64,000 nucleotides of DNA from Methanobacterium subterraneum. Its GTDB lineage: Archaea; Methanobacteriota; Methanobacteria; Methanobacteriales; Methanobacteriaceae. Shown piece after piece: positions 41,642 to 54,582 of this stretch. How positions within the stretch are numbered: position 1 is the stretch's first letter; each line of letters opens with the position of its first letter. A model generated the notes under the pieces. The model made no database searches. It worked only from the letters and a program-made list of their open reading frames with translations, and was not told where the DNA came from. A program made the position numbers and the translations under genes. The DNA is taken from NCBI RefSeq assembly GCF_002813695.1, contig NZ_CP017768.1, positions 1,978,501 through 2,042,500 of the forward strand, given 5' to 3'.

Positions 41642-41845
41642 AATCATGATCCTCCATTTAAGTCTGAATTTACATTTTTAAAATTTGCACATTAATTCTA
41701 TGAATGATAGATTATAAATAGATATATTCTACCCATTAAAAAAATCTTAAGATTCAATCAATCCTATTATTGTAAGTTAAAAGAAAACAAGATGATTGAA
41801 AAAAAACAAAAAAAGTTTTTTATGGTTTAAAAAAAATTGGATGGA

Positions 41846-43138
<1,293 letters not shown>

Positions 43139-43196
43139 GGATTTCACCTCAATAATTTCCTTATATACTAATCTAACTTAATATGGATAACAAATG

Positions 43197-43226
43197 CGTA
43201 TTATGCAATACACGTATTATGCAATA
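43197..43226. promoter_or_regulatory. direct repeats in the trpB2 promoter region
   Basis: CGTATTATGCAATA at 43197-43210 and again at 43213-43226, period 16. On the minus strand they lie directly downstream of a TATA-like TTTTATAATAT and 59 bases before the trpB2 start, a good position for a repressor operator. Confidence 0.5.
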
Positions 43227-43426
43227 TTATAAAATTTTTCTCCCCATTACTACACTTCCAATATTATCCGTTAGGGGGAAACTTCATATCATTTTTATCC
43301 TGATCTACAAGATATTGGTATGAGTCCATAATATACTTAACGTACTATTTAAATCTTTGTTGTATACATTGGTACATTTGAAGTGGGGGTTTAATTCTTA
43401 TCCTTAAAGGGTCATATATAGTAACC

Positions 43427-44452
43427 ATGAAAATACTGGCAATAGATGTGGGCACCGGGACTCAGGATATAATGCTATACGATTCTCAGGACCCCATGGA
43501 GAATGCCGTAAAGATGGTTCTCCCTTCTCCCACTAAAATAATGGCCAACCGGATACGAAAGCATCATCATGACCTTTTTTTAAGTGGTGAAACCATGGGT
43601 GGCGGCCCAGTAAACAAGGCAATTAAAAATCATCTTGATAGGGGTTACAGGGTGTTAATGACTGATATTTCAGCCAGAACAGTCCGGGATGACTTGGAAA
43701 GGGTAAGATCCTCCGGGGTGGAGATAGTCCCTGCCCTGGAGAAACATCCAGAAATTCCTGAATTAGAGCTTAAAGATGTTGATTTAGCCGCAATCAAAGA
43801 AGCGTTGTTAAATTTTGATGTGGAACTGGACTTCGACCGTATCGGCGTGGCGGTGCAGGACCATGGTTACCAGGAGGGTACTGGTGACCGTAACTTCCGT
43901 TTTCAGAAGATCAGGGAAAAACTGGATATTCCCCGGGCTCCAGAAGAGTTTGCCTATTTTGGGGAAGCCCCGGAATACTTCACCCGTATGCAAGGAGTTT
44001 TAAGAACCCTTAAGGGATACAAAACCACCATTATGGACAGTAAATTCGCATCCATCTGCGGGGCAACCCTTGACCTTCATGTTAGCCAAATGGATAGTTA
44101 CGTGGCCTTGGATGTGGGAAACGGGCACACACTAGCTGCATCATTCATGGATGGGAAGATCCATGGAGTTTTTGAGCACCATACTGGTATATTAACACCT
44201 AAAAGGATAGAAGAACTAGTAAAAAAATTATCTGAAGGTACCATCACCCATGAAGAGGTTCATGAGGAACATGGTCATGGTGCATGGGTAATAGATGCCA
44301 TAGATTCCTTTGAATGTGTGGTGGCCACTGGGCCGAAGCGTTCAATTTTATCCCAAACTGATCTCAACGTTTATAATGCGGCTCCTGGTGGGGATGTGAT
44401 GATGACCGGGCCAGCAGGATTAATAAAATCAATTACTGACAGTAGGAGTTAA
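43427..44452 (+). CDS. DUF1786 family protein (ASKHA-like)
   Basis: 341 residues of the DUF1786 family, frequent in methanogens and sometimes mislabelled as pyruvate formate-lyase activating protein. N-terminal ILAIDVGTGTQDIML is a phosphate-1 loop of the actin/hexokinase fold, and VALDVGNGHTLAASF is a second such loop. No iron-sulfur motif. Function unknown. Followed by the PHP gene after three bases, so probably one operon. Confidence 0.82.
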   Translation: MKILAIDVGTGTQDIMLYDSQDPMENAVKMVLPSPTKIMANRIRKHHHDLFLSGETMGGGPVNKAIKNHLDRGYRVLMTDISARTVRDDLERVRSSGVEIVPALEKHPEIPELELKDVDLAAIKEALLNFDVELDFDRIGVAVQDHGYQEGTGDRNFRFQKIREKLDIPRAPEEFAYFGEAPEYFTRMQGVLRTLKGYKTTIMDSKFASICGATLDLHVSQMDSYVALDVGNGHTLAASFMDGKIHGVFEHHTGILTPKRIEELVKKLSEGTITHEEVHEEHGHGAWVIDAIDSFECVVATGPKRSILSQTDLNVYNAAPGGDVMMTGPAGLIKSITDSRS

Positions 44453-44455
44453 CTG

Positions 44456-45103
44456 ATGATTATTGATCCCCATATTCACAGCACCTATTCTGGAGACTCC
44501 ACTGCTAAGGTAAAGGATATAGTTAAACATTCCCGTAAGATTGGCTTGGATGCCATTGCCATTGCGGATCATAACACCCTTAAGGGCTCTGAAGTTGCCT
44601 TAAAGGAATTTGGCAGAATGGATGATCTGGTGATCATCCCGGCCATGGAGGTTTCCACCAGTAAGGGACATATCGTGGCCTTGGGTATCAGTGAAGAAAT
44701 ACCTAAGGGAATCTCCCCGGAGGAAACTGTGGAACTCATCAGAATTCAGGGAGGGATTGCAGTAGCTGCCCATCCCTTTGTTACCTACCGTGAAGGACTA
44801 TTTACCCAGGTTAAATTTGTGGATGTGGATGCTATGGAAACCCTAAACTCCCGATACATTTTCGGATACTCTAACTGGCGGGCTAAGAACATGGCCAAAG
44901 AGAGGAACATTCCCCAGATTGGTGCCAGTGACGCTCACTTTCTAGGGGCCATTGGAAGCTGTGTTACTGAACTGGAAGCAGACTTCTCAGTGGATGGCAT
45001 TATCCAGGGTATCCTTTCCGGTAAAACCAATGTCTTCGGAGATCGAACTCCACTGCCTCTTATCCTTAAAGAGGTTATAAATAAGAAGATTCGCAGAATT
45101 TGA
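44456..45103 (+). CDS. PHP-domain metal-dependent phosphoesterase
   Basis: 215 residues. PHP motifs: DPHIHSTYSGDS (motif I), IADHNTLKG (motif II), PAMEVSTSKGHIVALG (motif III), AAHPF and a late ASDAHFLG; metal ligands are complete, so an active trinuclear phosphoesterase is expected. Starts almost directly after the DUF1786 stop without a strong ribosome site, consistent with coupling. Substrate could be a nucleotide or DNA end; unknown. Confidence 0.9.
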   Translation: MIIDPHIHSTYSGDSTAKVKDIVKHSRKIGLDAIAIADHNTLKGSEVALKEFGRMDDLVIIPAMEVSTSKGHIVALGISEEIPKGISPEETVELIRIQGGIAVAAHPFVTYREGLFTQVKFVDVDAMETLNSRYIFGYSNWRAKNMAKERNIPQIGASDAHFLGAIGSCVTELEADFSVDGIIQGILSGKTNVFGDRTPLPLILKEVINKKIRRI

Positions 45104-45196
45104 TTTTTATTTATTTTTAAACGGAATTTAAATACCTTAAAATCTTATTGGGCAGATTAGGATAAATTTAAATATTTTAACACCCTACATAGGGCC

Positions 45197-45991
45197 ATGG
45201 TTCTTGATCAAATCACACAGTACATCCAGGAGAACTTCATCTACCTGCATCCAGGTTACACCACCTTAAATACCATTGTTTTTGGTATAATCCTGGGCAT
45301 GGTAATTCTCCTAATCATTCGAATGTTCCGCTGGATTGATAAAGACCCTAAAGACCTTTTTATACCAATCATTCCATTCATTTTCTTTGGATCCAGTGCA
45401 CGGGCCCTGGTGGACAACGGCATATATCCCTTGACCTACCTCCTGGTCACTCCTGGAATATATCTTTTAACCGGAATTTCAGCTATTTTAACCCTTTTAG
45501 GATCAGTTTTAATTGAACGCAAGACTGACCGGGATTACCGTTATATCATTTTCATGGTGGGAGTAGTCATGTGCCTTCCTAACCTGTATTACATTCAACA
45601 CCTCGACTTGGGAGTAGTATTCCAGGTAATGGGTTCATGGGTTCTGGTATCAGTACCATTCATATTATTGGGCTTTAAATGGAGTCTTTTGAAGGATAAA
45701 TTCAACTTAAGTGTTCTTTTAGCTCATTTGCTTGATGCCAGTTCTACTTTTATTGCAGTGGACTACTATGGTTATGGTGAGCAGCATGTACTACCCAATG
45801 CCCTCACTCAGATGGCAGATAGTGCTATTGTAATGTTCCCCTTGAAAATAGCAGTGATACTACCTTCCCTATATGTTATTGACACCTACGTGGAGGATAA
45901 AACCATTCGGAACATGTTGAAACTGGCCATATTTATCTTGGGATTGGCACCAGGCCTTAGAAATTTCCTGAGCCTGGCCATGGGTACTTAG
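45197..45991 (+). CDS. DUF63 family membrane protein
   Basis: 264 residues, seven or so membrane helices, archaeal DUF63 family (recognised by FFGSSARALVDNGIYP and HLLDASSTFIAVDYYGYGEQH). Charged residues inside membrane segments suggest a catalytic or transport centre, but no function is established. Downstream of the PHP gene by 93 bases. Confidence 0.85.
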   Translation: MVLDQITQYIQENFIYLHPGYTTLNTIVFGIILGMVILLIIRMFRWIDKDPKDLFIPIIPFIFFGSSARALVDNGIYPLTYLLVTPGIYLLTGISAILTLLGSVLIERKTDRDYRYIIFMVGVVMCLPNLYYIQHLDLGVVFQVMGSWVLVSVPFILLGFKWSLLKDKFNLSVLLAHLLDASSTFIAVDYYGYGEQHVLPNALTQMADSAIVMFPLKIAVILPSLYVIDTYVEDKTIRNMLKLAIFILGLAPGLRNFLSLAMGT

Positions 45992-46111
45992 TTTCCAGGA
46001 TCACTTAATAACAGGATCACTTACAAAAATCACAATCCCTTTTTTTACACAATTTTTTTATGAAGTCCAGTCACAAACATTAATTAATGTCAAACCATTA
46101 GGGGTCTTCCC

Positions 46112-47629
<1,518 letters not shown>

Positions 47630-47707
47630 TTGGGGTCATGATAATTGAAAGGATACAAATAAGCACGCAGAATCATTATAAAATGGAAAACATATAAATT
47701 AACAAAT

Positions 47708-47743
47708 AATAATTAGTTAACAGTTAATAATTAGTTAACAGTT
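47708..47743. repeat. 18-base perfect tandem duplication
   Basis: AATAATTAGTTAACAGTT at 47708-47725 is repeated exactly at 47726-47743. Each contains the palindrome GTTAAC. It lies 36 bases before the first response-regulator gene, in its likely promoter. Confidence 0.85.
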
Positions 47744-47779
47744 TAGAATTTTCTATAAATTTCAGGAGCACAGATAATC

Positions 47780-48523
47780 ATGGCCAGTGCAACTATCCTG
47801 GTGGTGGAAGATGAAAGAATCACCGCTGAAGACATCCGAGCAGGACTGAAATTTGCAGGTTATAAAGTACCCGCAGTATGTTCTACAGGGGAAGATGCTG
47901 TTCAACAAGCTGGAAGACTAGAACCTGATTTAGTCCTAATGGATATTAAATTAGAGGGCGAAATGGATGGTATTGAGGCAGCTGCGGAGATAAAAAAATC
48001 ACACGATATTCCCGTAATTTACCTAACTGCTTATTCTGATGAGGAGACTGTGGAAAGAGCTAAATTAACCGAGCCTTCGGGCTTTTTGGTTAAAGGTCAG
48101 GGGCTTTTAAGTAAACCATTCGATGAGAATGAACTACATGCTGCCATTGAAATTACATTATACCGGCATCAGATGGAAAAAGAACATGATCAGATTTCAT
48201 CAACCATGTTAATGAAAACCAGTGAAGCAGTAATAGCAACCAATTCCACTGGTCAGATCAAATTCATCAATAACCTGGCTGAGGAAATAACGGGCTGGAG
48301 AAAGGATGATGCTTTGGGTAAGGATCTCCACGAAGTTTTCTTACCAATCTCTGAAATAAATGATGAATCATCCCTGGAAGATGCTTTGGCCGCAGGGGAA
48401 TTACCGGAAATAATTTCCCGCAATGGTGCTCGCTTCCGTATTAAAGGGACTGTAACTCCTATAAAAGATTACAAGCATCAGATTAGCGGTATGGTGGTAT
48501 CTTTCCAACTTCATAATGATTGA
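47780..48523 (+). CDS. response regulator receiver-PAS protein, copy 1
   Basis: 247 residues. Receiver domain 1-125 with acidic pocket EDE (10-12), phospho-acceptor Asp55 in LVLMDIKL, conserved T in YLTAYSD and a Lys region SGFLVKGQGLLSKPF that carries a few extra residues compared with standard receivers. A PAS domain (about 140-245) follows with IKFINNLAEEITGW. No output DNA-binding domain. ATG follows AGGAGCACAGATAATC. Paired with a close paralogue 57 bases downstream. No histidine kinase is in the window. Confidence 0.92.
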   Translation: MASATILVVEDERITAEDIRAGLKFAGYKVPAVCSTGEDAVQQAGRLEPDLVLMDIKLEGEMDGIEAAAEIKKSHDIPVIYLTAYSDEETVERAKLTEPSGFLVKGQGLLSKPFDENELHAAIEITLYRHQMEKEHDQISSTMLMKTSEAVIATNSTGQIKFINNLAEEITGWRKDDALGKDLHEVFLPISEINDESSLEDALAAGELPEIISRNGARFRIKGTVTPIKDYKHQISGMVVSFQLHND

Positions 48524-48580
48524 TGGGAAACTTTATGAAAAGTAGTTCAATAGACAGCAGATATACTGGGGAGGCATGAA

Positions 48581-49336
48581 ATGGGAAACGTAGACATCTT
48601 GATAGTGGAAGATGAGAGAATAACTGCTGAAGACATAAAAAAAGCTTTAAATAGTGTTGGGTTTAACGTACCGACCATTGTAAGTTCGGGTGAAGATGCT
48701 ATAAGGGCTTGTGATGAGTTAGAACCTGATCTGGTGCTCATGGACATCAAACTGGAGGGGGAAATGGATGGTATTCAGGCCGCAGAAAAGATCCGCTCCA
48801 AAATGGGAATCCCCATAATCTACCTCACTGCATTTTCCGATGAAAAAACAGTTCAAAGGGCTAAAGTAACTGAACCTTCTGGATTTATTCTCAAGCAACC
48901 CTACGGATTTTTACGCAAACCATTCGAAGAAAGTGAACTCAACACTGCTATTGAGATAACTTTGTATCGGGATAGGCTGGAAAAAAGGCTTCGAAAACAT
49001 GATAAATGGTTAGGGGCCACATTGAGGAGTATCAGTGATGGGGTAATTGCCACGGATCCCCAGGCTCAGGTTAAATTCATGAATTCCATGGCTGAAGAAT
49101 TAACTGGATGGCTGGAGGAAGATGCGTTGGGTCATGATGTGCGGGATATATTTAAACCCATGGATTACAAATTTCCCCAGGGGGAGGATGTTTCTGTGGA
49201 TGAGTCACGTTTCAAGAAAGCTATTCTTCCGGCAAAGGATGGAAGTAAATTAACAGTAGATGGTAGTGTAACATTCATTAAAGATTTTGAGGGGAATGTA
49301 GACGGCCTTGTGGTAATATTCCGTGCAATTGACTGA
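48581..49336 (+). CDS. response regulator receiver-PAS protein, copy 2
   Basis: 251 residues with the same architecture as copy 1: receiver with acceptor Asp55, SGFILKQPYGFLRKPF lysine region and a PAS domain containing VKFMNSMAEELTGW. The two proteins align along their whole length, so they arose by tandem duplication. ATG follows GGGGAGGCATGAA. Such receiver-PAS proteins in Methanobacterium usually relay from separate sensor kinases; output is not evident. Confidence 0.92.
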   Translation: MGNVDILIVEDERITAEDIKKALNSVGFNVPTIVSSGEDAIRACDELEPDLVLMDIKLEGEMDGIQAAEKIRSKMGIPIIYLTAFSDEKTVQRAKVTEPSGFILKQPYGFLRKPFEESELNTAIEITLYRDRLEKRLRKHDKWLGATLRSISDGVIATDPQAQVKFMNSMAEELTGWLEEDALGHDVRDIFKPMDYKFPQGEDVSVDESRFKKAILPAKDGSKLTVDGSVTFIKDFEGNVDGLVVIFRAID

Positions 49337-49996
<660 letters not shown>

Positions 49997-50265
49997 TTTT
50001 AAACCTCCTTTTTCCTTTTTATATATCTTTTAATAAAATTTAAAGACTTAAACCTTTATTTTTGGAAAATAACAACATAAATATCCATTATTGGATTATT
50101 AAACTCCAATTTTTAATCATCTTAATTCTGAAATCTTATTCATTCAGATATTCATGAATATAATATATTGAGTTTAATGAGATTAAAAAAGCTTTAAAAT
50201 AAAAATTTTCCAAAAAAAGAATAATGGAAGAAGATAAAAATCTTCTTTGTTTTACAAGAATACCA

Positions 50266-51516
50266 TCAAGATTTATTTTCTTTTTTGTTCTTCCTTCGGT
50301 TACGCACAGTTCTACCAACCACTAATAGGGCAATTATGATAAAAACAGCCCCACCAATGTAGTAAATGTATACGGACGTTGGCGCGCTTTTCTTGTCGTT
50401 GTTAAGGGCGTAGAGTGATCCGTCATCTGCACCAACGTATATCATATTCCCGTAAGTTGCTGGGGAAGATTCTATAGGTTGATTTATAATACCATAGCCC
50501 GGATTGTAGGTCCACTCTTCATTACCATTGTACTTGTTTACAATGTAAACTGCACCTCCACTGGATCCGAATACTATTTTGTTGTCCATAATGGCAGCAG
50601 TGGTTTTTACAGCTCCACTAGCGGTGTAATTCCATTTTTCAACACCATTCCGGGTGTCTAAACACATTATTTTACCGTTATCCGCTCCCACAAATAGGCT
50701 GTTATCATTGGGGTCGATGGTTGGTGAGGATACTACTGGTTTCCCCATATCGTAATTCCACTTTAGTGTTCCGTTTTCTATGATAATGGCATATATTTTC
50801 CCATCGTTTGATCCAACATAAACAATATCGTTCATTACTGTCGGGGACGATTGTACCTTATCACCTGTAGTGTATTCCCATGATTTATTTCCGGTGTTAA
50901 TATCAAGGGCGTATACTTTCCCATCATCAGATCCAATTATTAATTTATCTCCGGAGATAACTGGGGATGATTTAACAGCATTACCTGTATTGTATTCCCA
51001 TTTTTTGGTCCCGTTTGATGTGTAAATGGCATATATTCTCCCATCATCTGAACCAACATAGGCTGTGTTGTTCTGCACTAATGGTGAGGAAGCGATGGAG
51101 TTACCTGTTTTGTATTTCCATTTAACATTTCCGTTTTTAATATCCTGAGCGTAAAGATATCCGTCTGTTGATCCTATGTATAGATAATCTCCTGATATGG
51201 AAGGGGAAGATATCACAGAACCTTCAGTTTTATAATCCCATAGTTTGGTGCCGTCTTCAAGGTTAACTGCATATACATGGTGGTCTTGAGAACCAAAATA
51301 TGCCACTTTGTTAAGTATGGCTGGGGATGATTTTATAGCACCTTGGGTGCTGAAATACCAGACATTAGGTGTGAAATCAGCGGCCTGATCCATGTAACCG
51401 GTACGTTGGGCGTTTTCATGGAACATGCTCCAATCAGCCCCTGCGACGGCTGCTGGCGATGCCAGAAGGCAGGTTATCATAAATCCCAATAACAATTGTT
51501 TTCTTCCCATATTCAT
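50266..51516 (-). CDS. secreted membrane-anchored PQQ-like beta-propeller protein
   Basis: 416 residues. Signal peptide (LLLGFMITCLLASPAAVAGA), then eight regular ~40-residue repeats of the form SSP-x(3)-Y-x-GS-DG-x-YA-x(5)-NG-x-x-W-Y, an eight-bladed PQQ-type propeller, then one C-terminal membrane helix and a basic tail, which anchors it facing outward. The PQQ cofactor itself is unlikely. ATG follows AGGTGATATAA. It lies 45 bases after the ABC permease on the same strand and may belong to that operon. Confidence 0.9.
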   Translation of the reverse strand: MNMGRKQLLLGFMITCLLASPAAVAGADWSMFHENAQRTGYMDQAADFTPNVWYFSTQGAIKSSPAILNKVAYFGSQDHHVYAVNLEDGTKLWDYKTEGSVISSPSISGDYLYIGSTDGYLYAQDIKNGNVKWKYKTGNSIASSPLVQNNTAYVGSDDGRIYAIYTSNGTKKWEYNTGNAVKSSPVISGDKLIIGSDDGKVYALDINTGNKSWEYTTGDKVQSSPTVMNDIVYVGSNDGKIYAIIIENGTLKWNYDMGKPVVSSPTIDPNDNSLFVGADNGKIMCLDTRNGVEKWNYTASGAVKTTAAIMDNKIVFGSSGGAVYIVNKYNGNEEWTYNPGYGIINQPIESSPATYGNMIYVGADDGSLYALNNDKKSAPTSVYIYYIGGAVFIIIALLVVGRTVRNRRKNKKENKS

Positions 51517-51561
51517 TTATATCACCTGATCTTATGTATTCTCTAAATAAACTAAAATCTC

Positions 51562-52764
51562 CTAAATGTCCCTGTTAAATCGGGTTACGCCCATTGCAAA
51601 GAACAGTAACGTGAAACCCAGAAGAACAACTATTTCAACCCATACATCCCCTATTCCTGCTCCTTTTAACATAACTCCTCTTAATGCGTTGTTTGCATAG
51701 GTTAAAGGCGCTAAGTATGCTATTTTCTGGAATATCCAGGGCATGGTTTCCAGAGGATAGAATACTCCAGATATGAACATCATGGGCATGCTGAAGGGCA
51801 TTACCATCTGGACGTAATCTTCCTGGGTACTGACTCTAGCAGAAACCATTATACCGAAACCGACAAAGCAAAGGGCTGTAAGTATCAGTAGGAGTATGGT
51901 AAGTAACATACTACCGGCTATAGTGATATTAAACAGCACAATGGCCGCGCCTATCAGCACCAGGGCAGTTGAAGTTTGAATAACCAGCCTGGATATGATT
52001 TTACCACCGACCACGGTAGCCACGCTGGTTGGCGTCATGAAAAGTCTGGCTAGTTCTCCTCGTTCTCGTTCTCCTGCTAGGGATTCTCCCATACTCATCA
52101 TTGCCCCCATCATAACGGTCATGGCCAGGATTGCGGGCACCAGGAAGTCAATGTATTTGATGTCTCCGTAGATCTTGTTGACCTGGAAATTGATGGAGTT
52201 CATGATATTCTGGAAGTTAATGGAGGATAATGATGAAGTGGGCTGAACACTCTGTGACTGTACTTGAATGGATGAGGGCTGAGCAGATTGGCTTTGCATT
52301 GCTTCCAGTTTTTGCATTCCAATTTGGGAAGATATCTGGCTGAATAAGGCTTGGGTTATTGGAACCAACGTTTGGGTGGCCATTTGATCTGATGAATCAA
52401 CATAGATTACCACGGATTTAGAGTTGCTGCTATTGAGATTTTCATAGTCCGGCGGCAGTAAAATGGCTGCCTTCACTTGTCCCGATTCAACCATTTCCCG
52501 GCCCCTCTGAGGGTCGCTAATTATATCTTTCACATCATAAAGGGACATTCCCTTAATGGCGTTGAGAGTGGTGTCGGTCACCGGACCATCAGTCTGTTTA
52601 ACCACCACTACTGGAATGTTTTCGATGGTTCCTCCCATACCATAACCAAAAAGAGCGATCATCAGTATGGGGAAAAGGAAGATTGAAAATAAACGGGGTT
52701 TATGTCTCCACAGAACCAGTAGATCCTTTTTAATCATCCACATAATTTTTTTGGTTTCTACCAT
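51562..52764 (-). CDS. ABC-2 type transporter permease
   Basis: 400 residues. One N-terminal membrane helix, a large extracytoplasmic domain (about 45-215, with a Gln/Ser-rich stretch SQSAQPSSIQVQSQS) and five C-terminal helices: the YhgE/DrrB-like exporter layout. Begins three bases after the ATPase stop, so translated as a pair with it. Likely exports a lipophilic or peptide substrate. Confidence 0.92.
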   Translation of the reverse strand: MVETKKIMWMIKKDLLVLWRHKPRLFSIFLFPILMIALFGYGMGGTIENIPVVVVKQTDGPVTDTTLNAIKGMSLYDVKDIISDPQRGREMVESGQVKAAILLPPDYENLNSSNSKSVVIYVDSSDQMATQTLVPITQALFSQISSQIGMQKLEAMQSQSAQPSSIQVQSQSVQPTSSLSSINFQNIMNSINFQVNKIYGDIKYIDFLVPAILAMTVMMGAMMSMGESLAGERERGELARLFMTPTSVATVVGGKIISRLVIQTSTALVLIGAAIVLFNITIAGSMLLTILLLILTALCFVGFGIMVSARVSTQEDYVQMVMPFSMPMMFISGVFYPLETMPWIFQKIAYLAPLTYANNALRGVMLKGAGIGDVWVEIVVLLGFTLLFFAMGVTRFNRDI

Positions 52765-52767
52765 CCT

Positions 52768-53850
52768 CTATTCACTTCCTTTTTCCCCTTTATTGGGCTT
52801 TTTAGCAGTAACTTTCATGAAAACATCCTCTAATGAAGGGTCTTTGGTGGAAATTGAGGTTATGTTCCCACCAGTTTCCATAATTGCCGATATTACCTGG
52901 GTTACCGCATTTTCAGTGTTGGCTAATTTAAAGGCTAGCCTACCTGATCGGTGGCAGTCAATATCCAGAACACAGGGAATTTGAGATAATCGATTAACCA
53001 GTTCAGTATCTGAAATATCAACCATTAAACTCATTTCTCTCGCTTTATCTATTTCAGATTCCTTTGCAACTTCTTTAAGCTTACAGAACGATGGATGATC
53101 ACTGTTATCTGTCCCCTCCATTTCACGCACAATTTCCCCGATTTTAGTTTCCCCACATTCTTCTTGCGTTAGTATGGTGTCTTTCAATCCCTGTGGGGTG
53201 TCAAATGCAGCCAATTCTCCTTGATTGATTATACCCACATGGTCACAGAGCATGTCCACTTCGTACATGTCGTGTGAGCACAGGATGATGGTGTGTCCCT
53301 TCTGGTTGAGTTCGTCTATAAGATCCCATAGAACACTTTTAGTGGTAGGGTCCAGACCAATGGTAGGTTCATCCAGGAAGAGGATGTCTGGTTGGTGTAC
53401 TAGGCTGGCAACCACAGATACTTTCTGTTTCTGCCCTCCAGATAATTGCTTAACCAGTTTATTCTCAGCGTACTTGATATCCACCAGTTCCATTAACTCG
53501 TCAATTCTCCTTTCTTTAAGGTCTTTGGGCATCCCGTAGTAATCAGCACAGAGTTCTGCATTTTCCCGAGCTGTAAGATCAGCGTAAAGACTGACTAGCT
53601 GTGGAACCATCCCTATTTTTTGACGAACCTCGTTGGGTTTTTTTATGATATCATAACTGGCCACTTTCGCTGTTCCGGATGTAGGGGGAATCAGGCAAGT
53701 TAACATTTTTATAGTAGTGGTTTTACCCGCCCCATTAGGGCCTAAAAAACCGAATATGCTTCTATCTTTAACTTTTAAGTTTAAAGCATCAACTGCTTTA
53801 AAATCACCATATAATTTGGTGAGATCAGAGGTTTCGATGGCATATTTCAT
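52768..53850 (-). CDS. ABC transporter ATP-binding protein
   Basis: 360 residues. Walker A GPNGAGKTT (about 36-44), signature LSGGQKQKV, Walker B ILFLDEPTIGLDP and H-loop LCSHD. The C-terminal ~130 residues form the extra domain seen in drug-exporter (DrrA-type) ATPases. ATG follows AGGAGTTAAAGGT, four bases after the padR stop. Middle gene of padR-ATPase-permease. Confidence 0.95.
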   Translation of the reverse strand: MKYAIETSDLTKLYGDFKAVDALNLKVKDRSIFGFLGPNGAGKTTTIKMLTCLIPPTSGTAKVASYDIIKKPNEVRQKIGMVPQLVSLYADLTARENAELCADYYGMPKDLKERRIDELMELVDIKYAENKLVKQLSGGQKQKVSVVASLVHQPDILFLDEPTIGLDPTTKSVLWDLIDELNQKGHTIILCSHDMYEVDMLCDHVGIINQGELAAFDTPQGLKDTILTQEECGETKIGEIVREMEGTDNSDHPSFCKLKEVAKESEIDKAREMSLMVDISDTELVNRLSQIPCVLDIDCHRSGRLAFKLANTENAVTQVISAIMETGGNITSISTKDPSLEDVFMKVTAKKPNKGEKGSE

Positions 53851-53854
53851 ACCT

Positions 53855-54358
53855 TTAACTCCTATTATTTTTTATATACATGACATCTTCTAAAAAATCT
53901 TCATACAGATTATTTTTCCGTGTTTTAAAGAAATTTCTTATCTTGTCCAGGGTTTCTATTCCTTCAGGGGTTATTTCATAATATTTAACTTTTCTTTTCC
54001 CATGATTTTCCCAGGTACCCTTAATAAGGCCTTTCTTTTCCAGTTGGTGTAATTTTGGATAGATGATGCTGGCACTGGGCATTTTAACTTTATCACTGAA
54101 TGGCGAAGATTCGTGGAGTTGGGTCATGATCTCATAACCATGCTGTCCCTTTTTACTGATAAGCCAGAGCATGATTATTGGGCCGGAACCTCTCATAATC
54201 CCTCTGACCAGTTTTCTTTCAAACTGATTCAAATTTTTGAATACTTCATGGTTTTCCATGGCATTACGGTAGTAACCCCTTGATTTTTTAAGTTCTTCTG
54301 CAGGTTCTTTATCACTGGAACCTTCAGTTGGATTGTCTCTAAATGATTCATCACCCAT
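53855..54358 (-). CDS. PadR family transcriptional regulator
   Basis: 167 residues. A winged helix domain (HGYEIMTQLHESSPFSDKVK, then ASIIYPKLHQLEKKGLIKGT) with the PadR beta-wing WENHGKRKVKYYEIT and a C-terminal dimerisation helix. An acidic N-terminal extension of about 30 residues precedes it. ATG follows GAGGTGTGAAGTGA. Expected to repress this operon; paired GATATATC palindromes lie in the upstream region. Confidence 0.93.
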   Translation of the reverse strand: MGDESFRDNPTEGSSDKEPAEELKKSRGYYRNAMENHEVFKNLNQFERKLVRGIMRGSGPIIMLWLISKKGQHGYEIMTQLHESSPFSDKVKMPSASIIYPKLHQLEKKGLIKGTWENHGKRKVKYYEITPEGIETLDKIRNFFKTRKNNLYEDFLEDVMYIKNNRS

Positions 54359-54385
54359 TCACTTCACACCTCCTCTATTCCCATT

Positions 54386-54425
54386 ATTGATATATCAAAT
54401 TTCGACATAGTTTAATTAGATATAT
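54386..54425. promoter_or_regulatory. probable PadR operator, paired GATATATC palindromes
   Basis: TTGATATATCAA at 54386-54397 (12-base palindrome) and GATATATC at 54418-54425; the cores start exactly 30 bases apart, about three helical turns. On the minus strand they lie between a TATA-like TTTATATGG (about 54432-54440) and the padR start. Confidence 0.5.
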
Positions 54426-54582
54426 CCACTTTCCATATAAAGGTTGTGTAAAACTCAACTAGGAATTATTCTAAATAAAGTATAGTATGTTCCCATTTTA
54501 TCATGTCACCCCTTAAAATGCGAAAAAAGTTTAGTGGAATTTCGAAGAAGATAATGAATTTCGAAAAATATATCCCAATTAC

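Noticed and set aside
43341..43385. TrpY-like TGTACA boxes (GTATACATTGGTACATT)
   Set aside because: Only partial matches, and they lie nearer the DUF1786 start than the trpB2 promoter.
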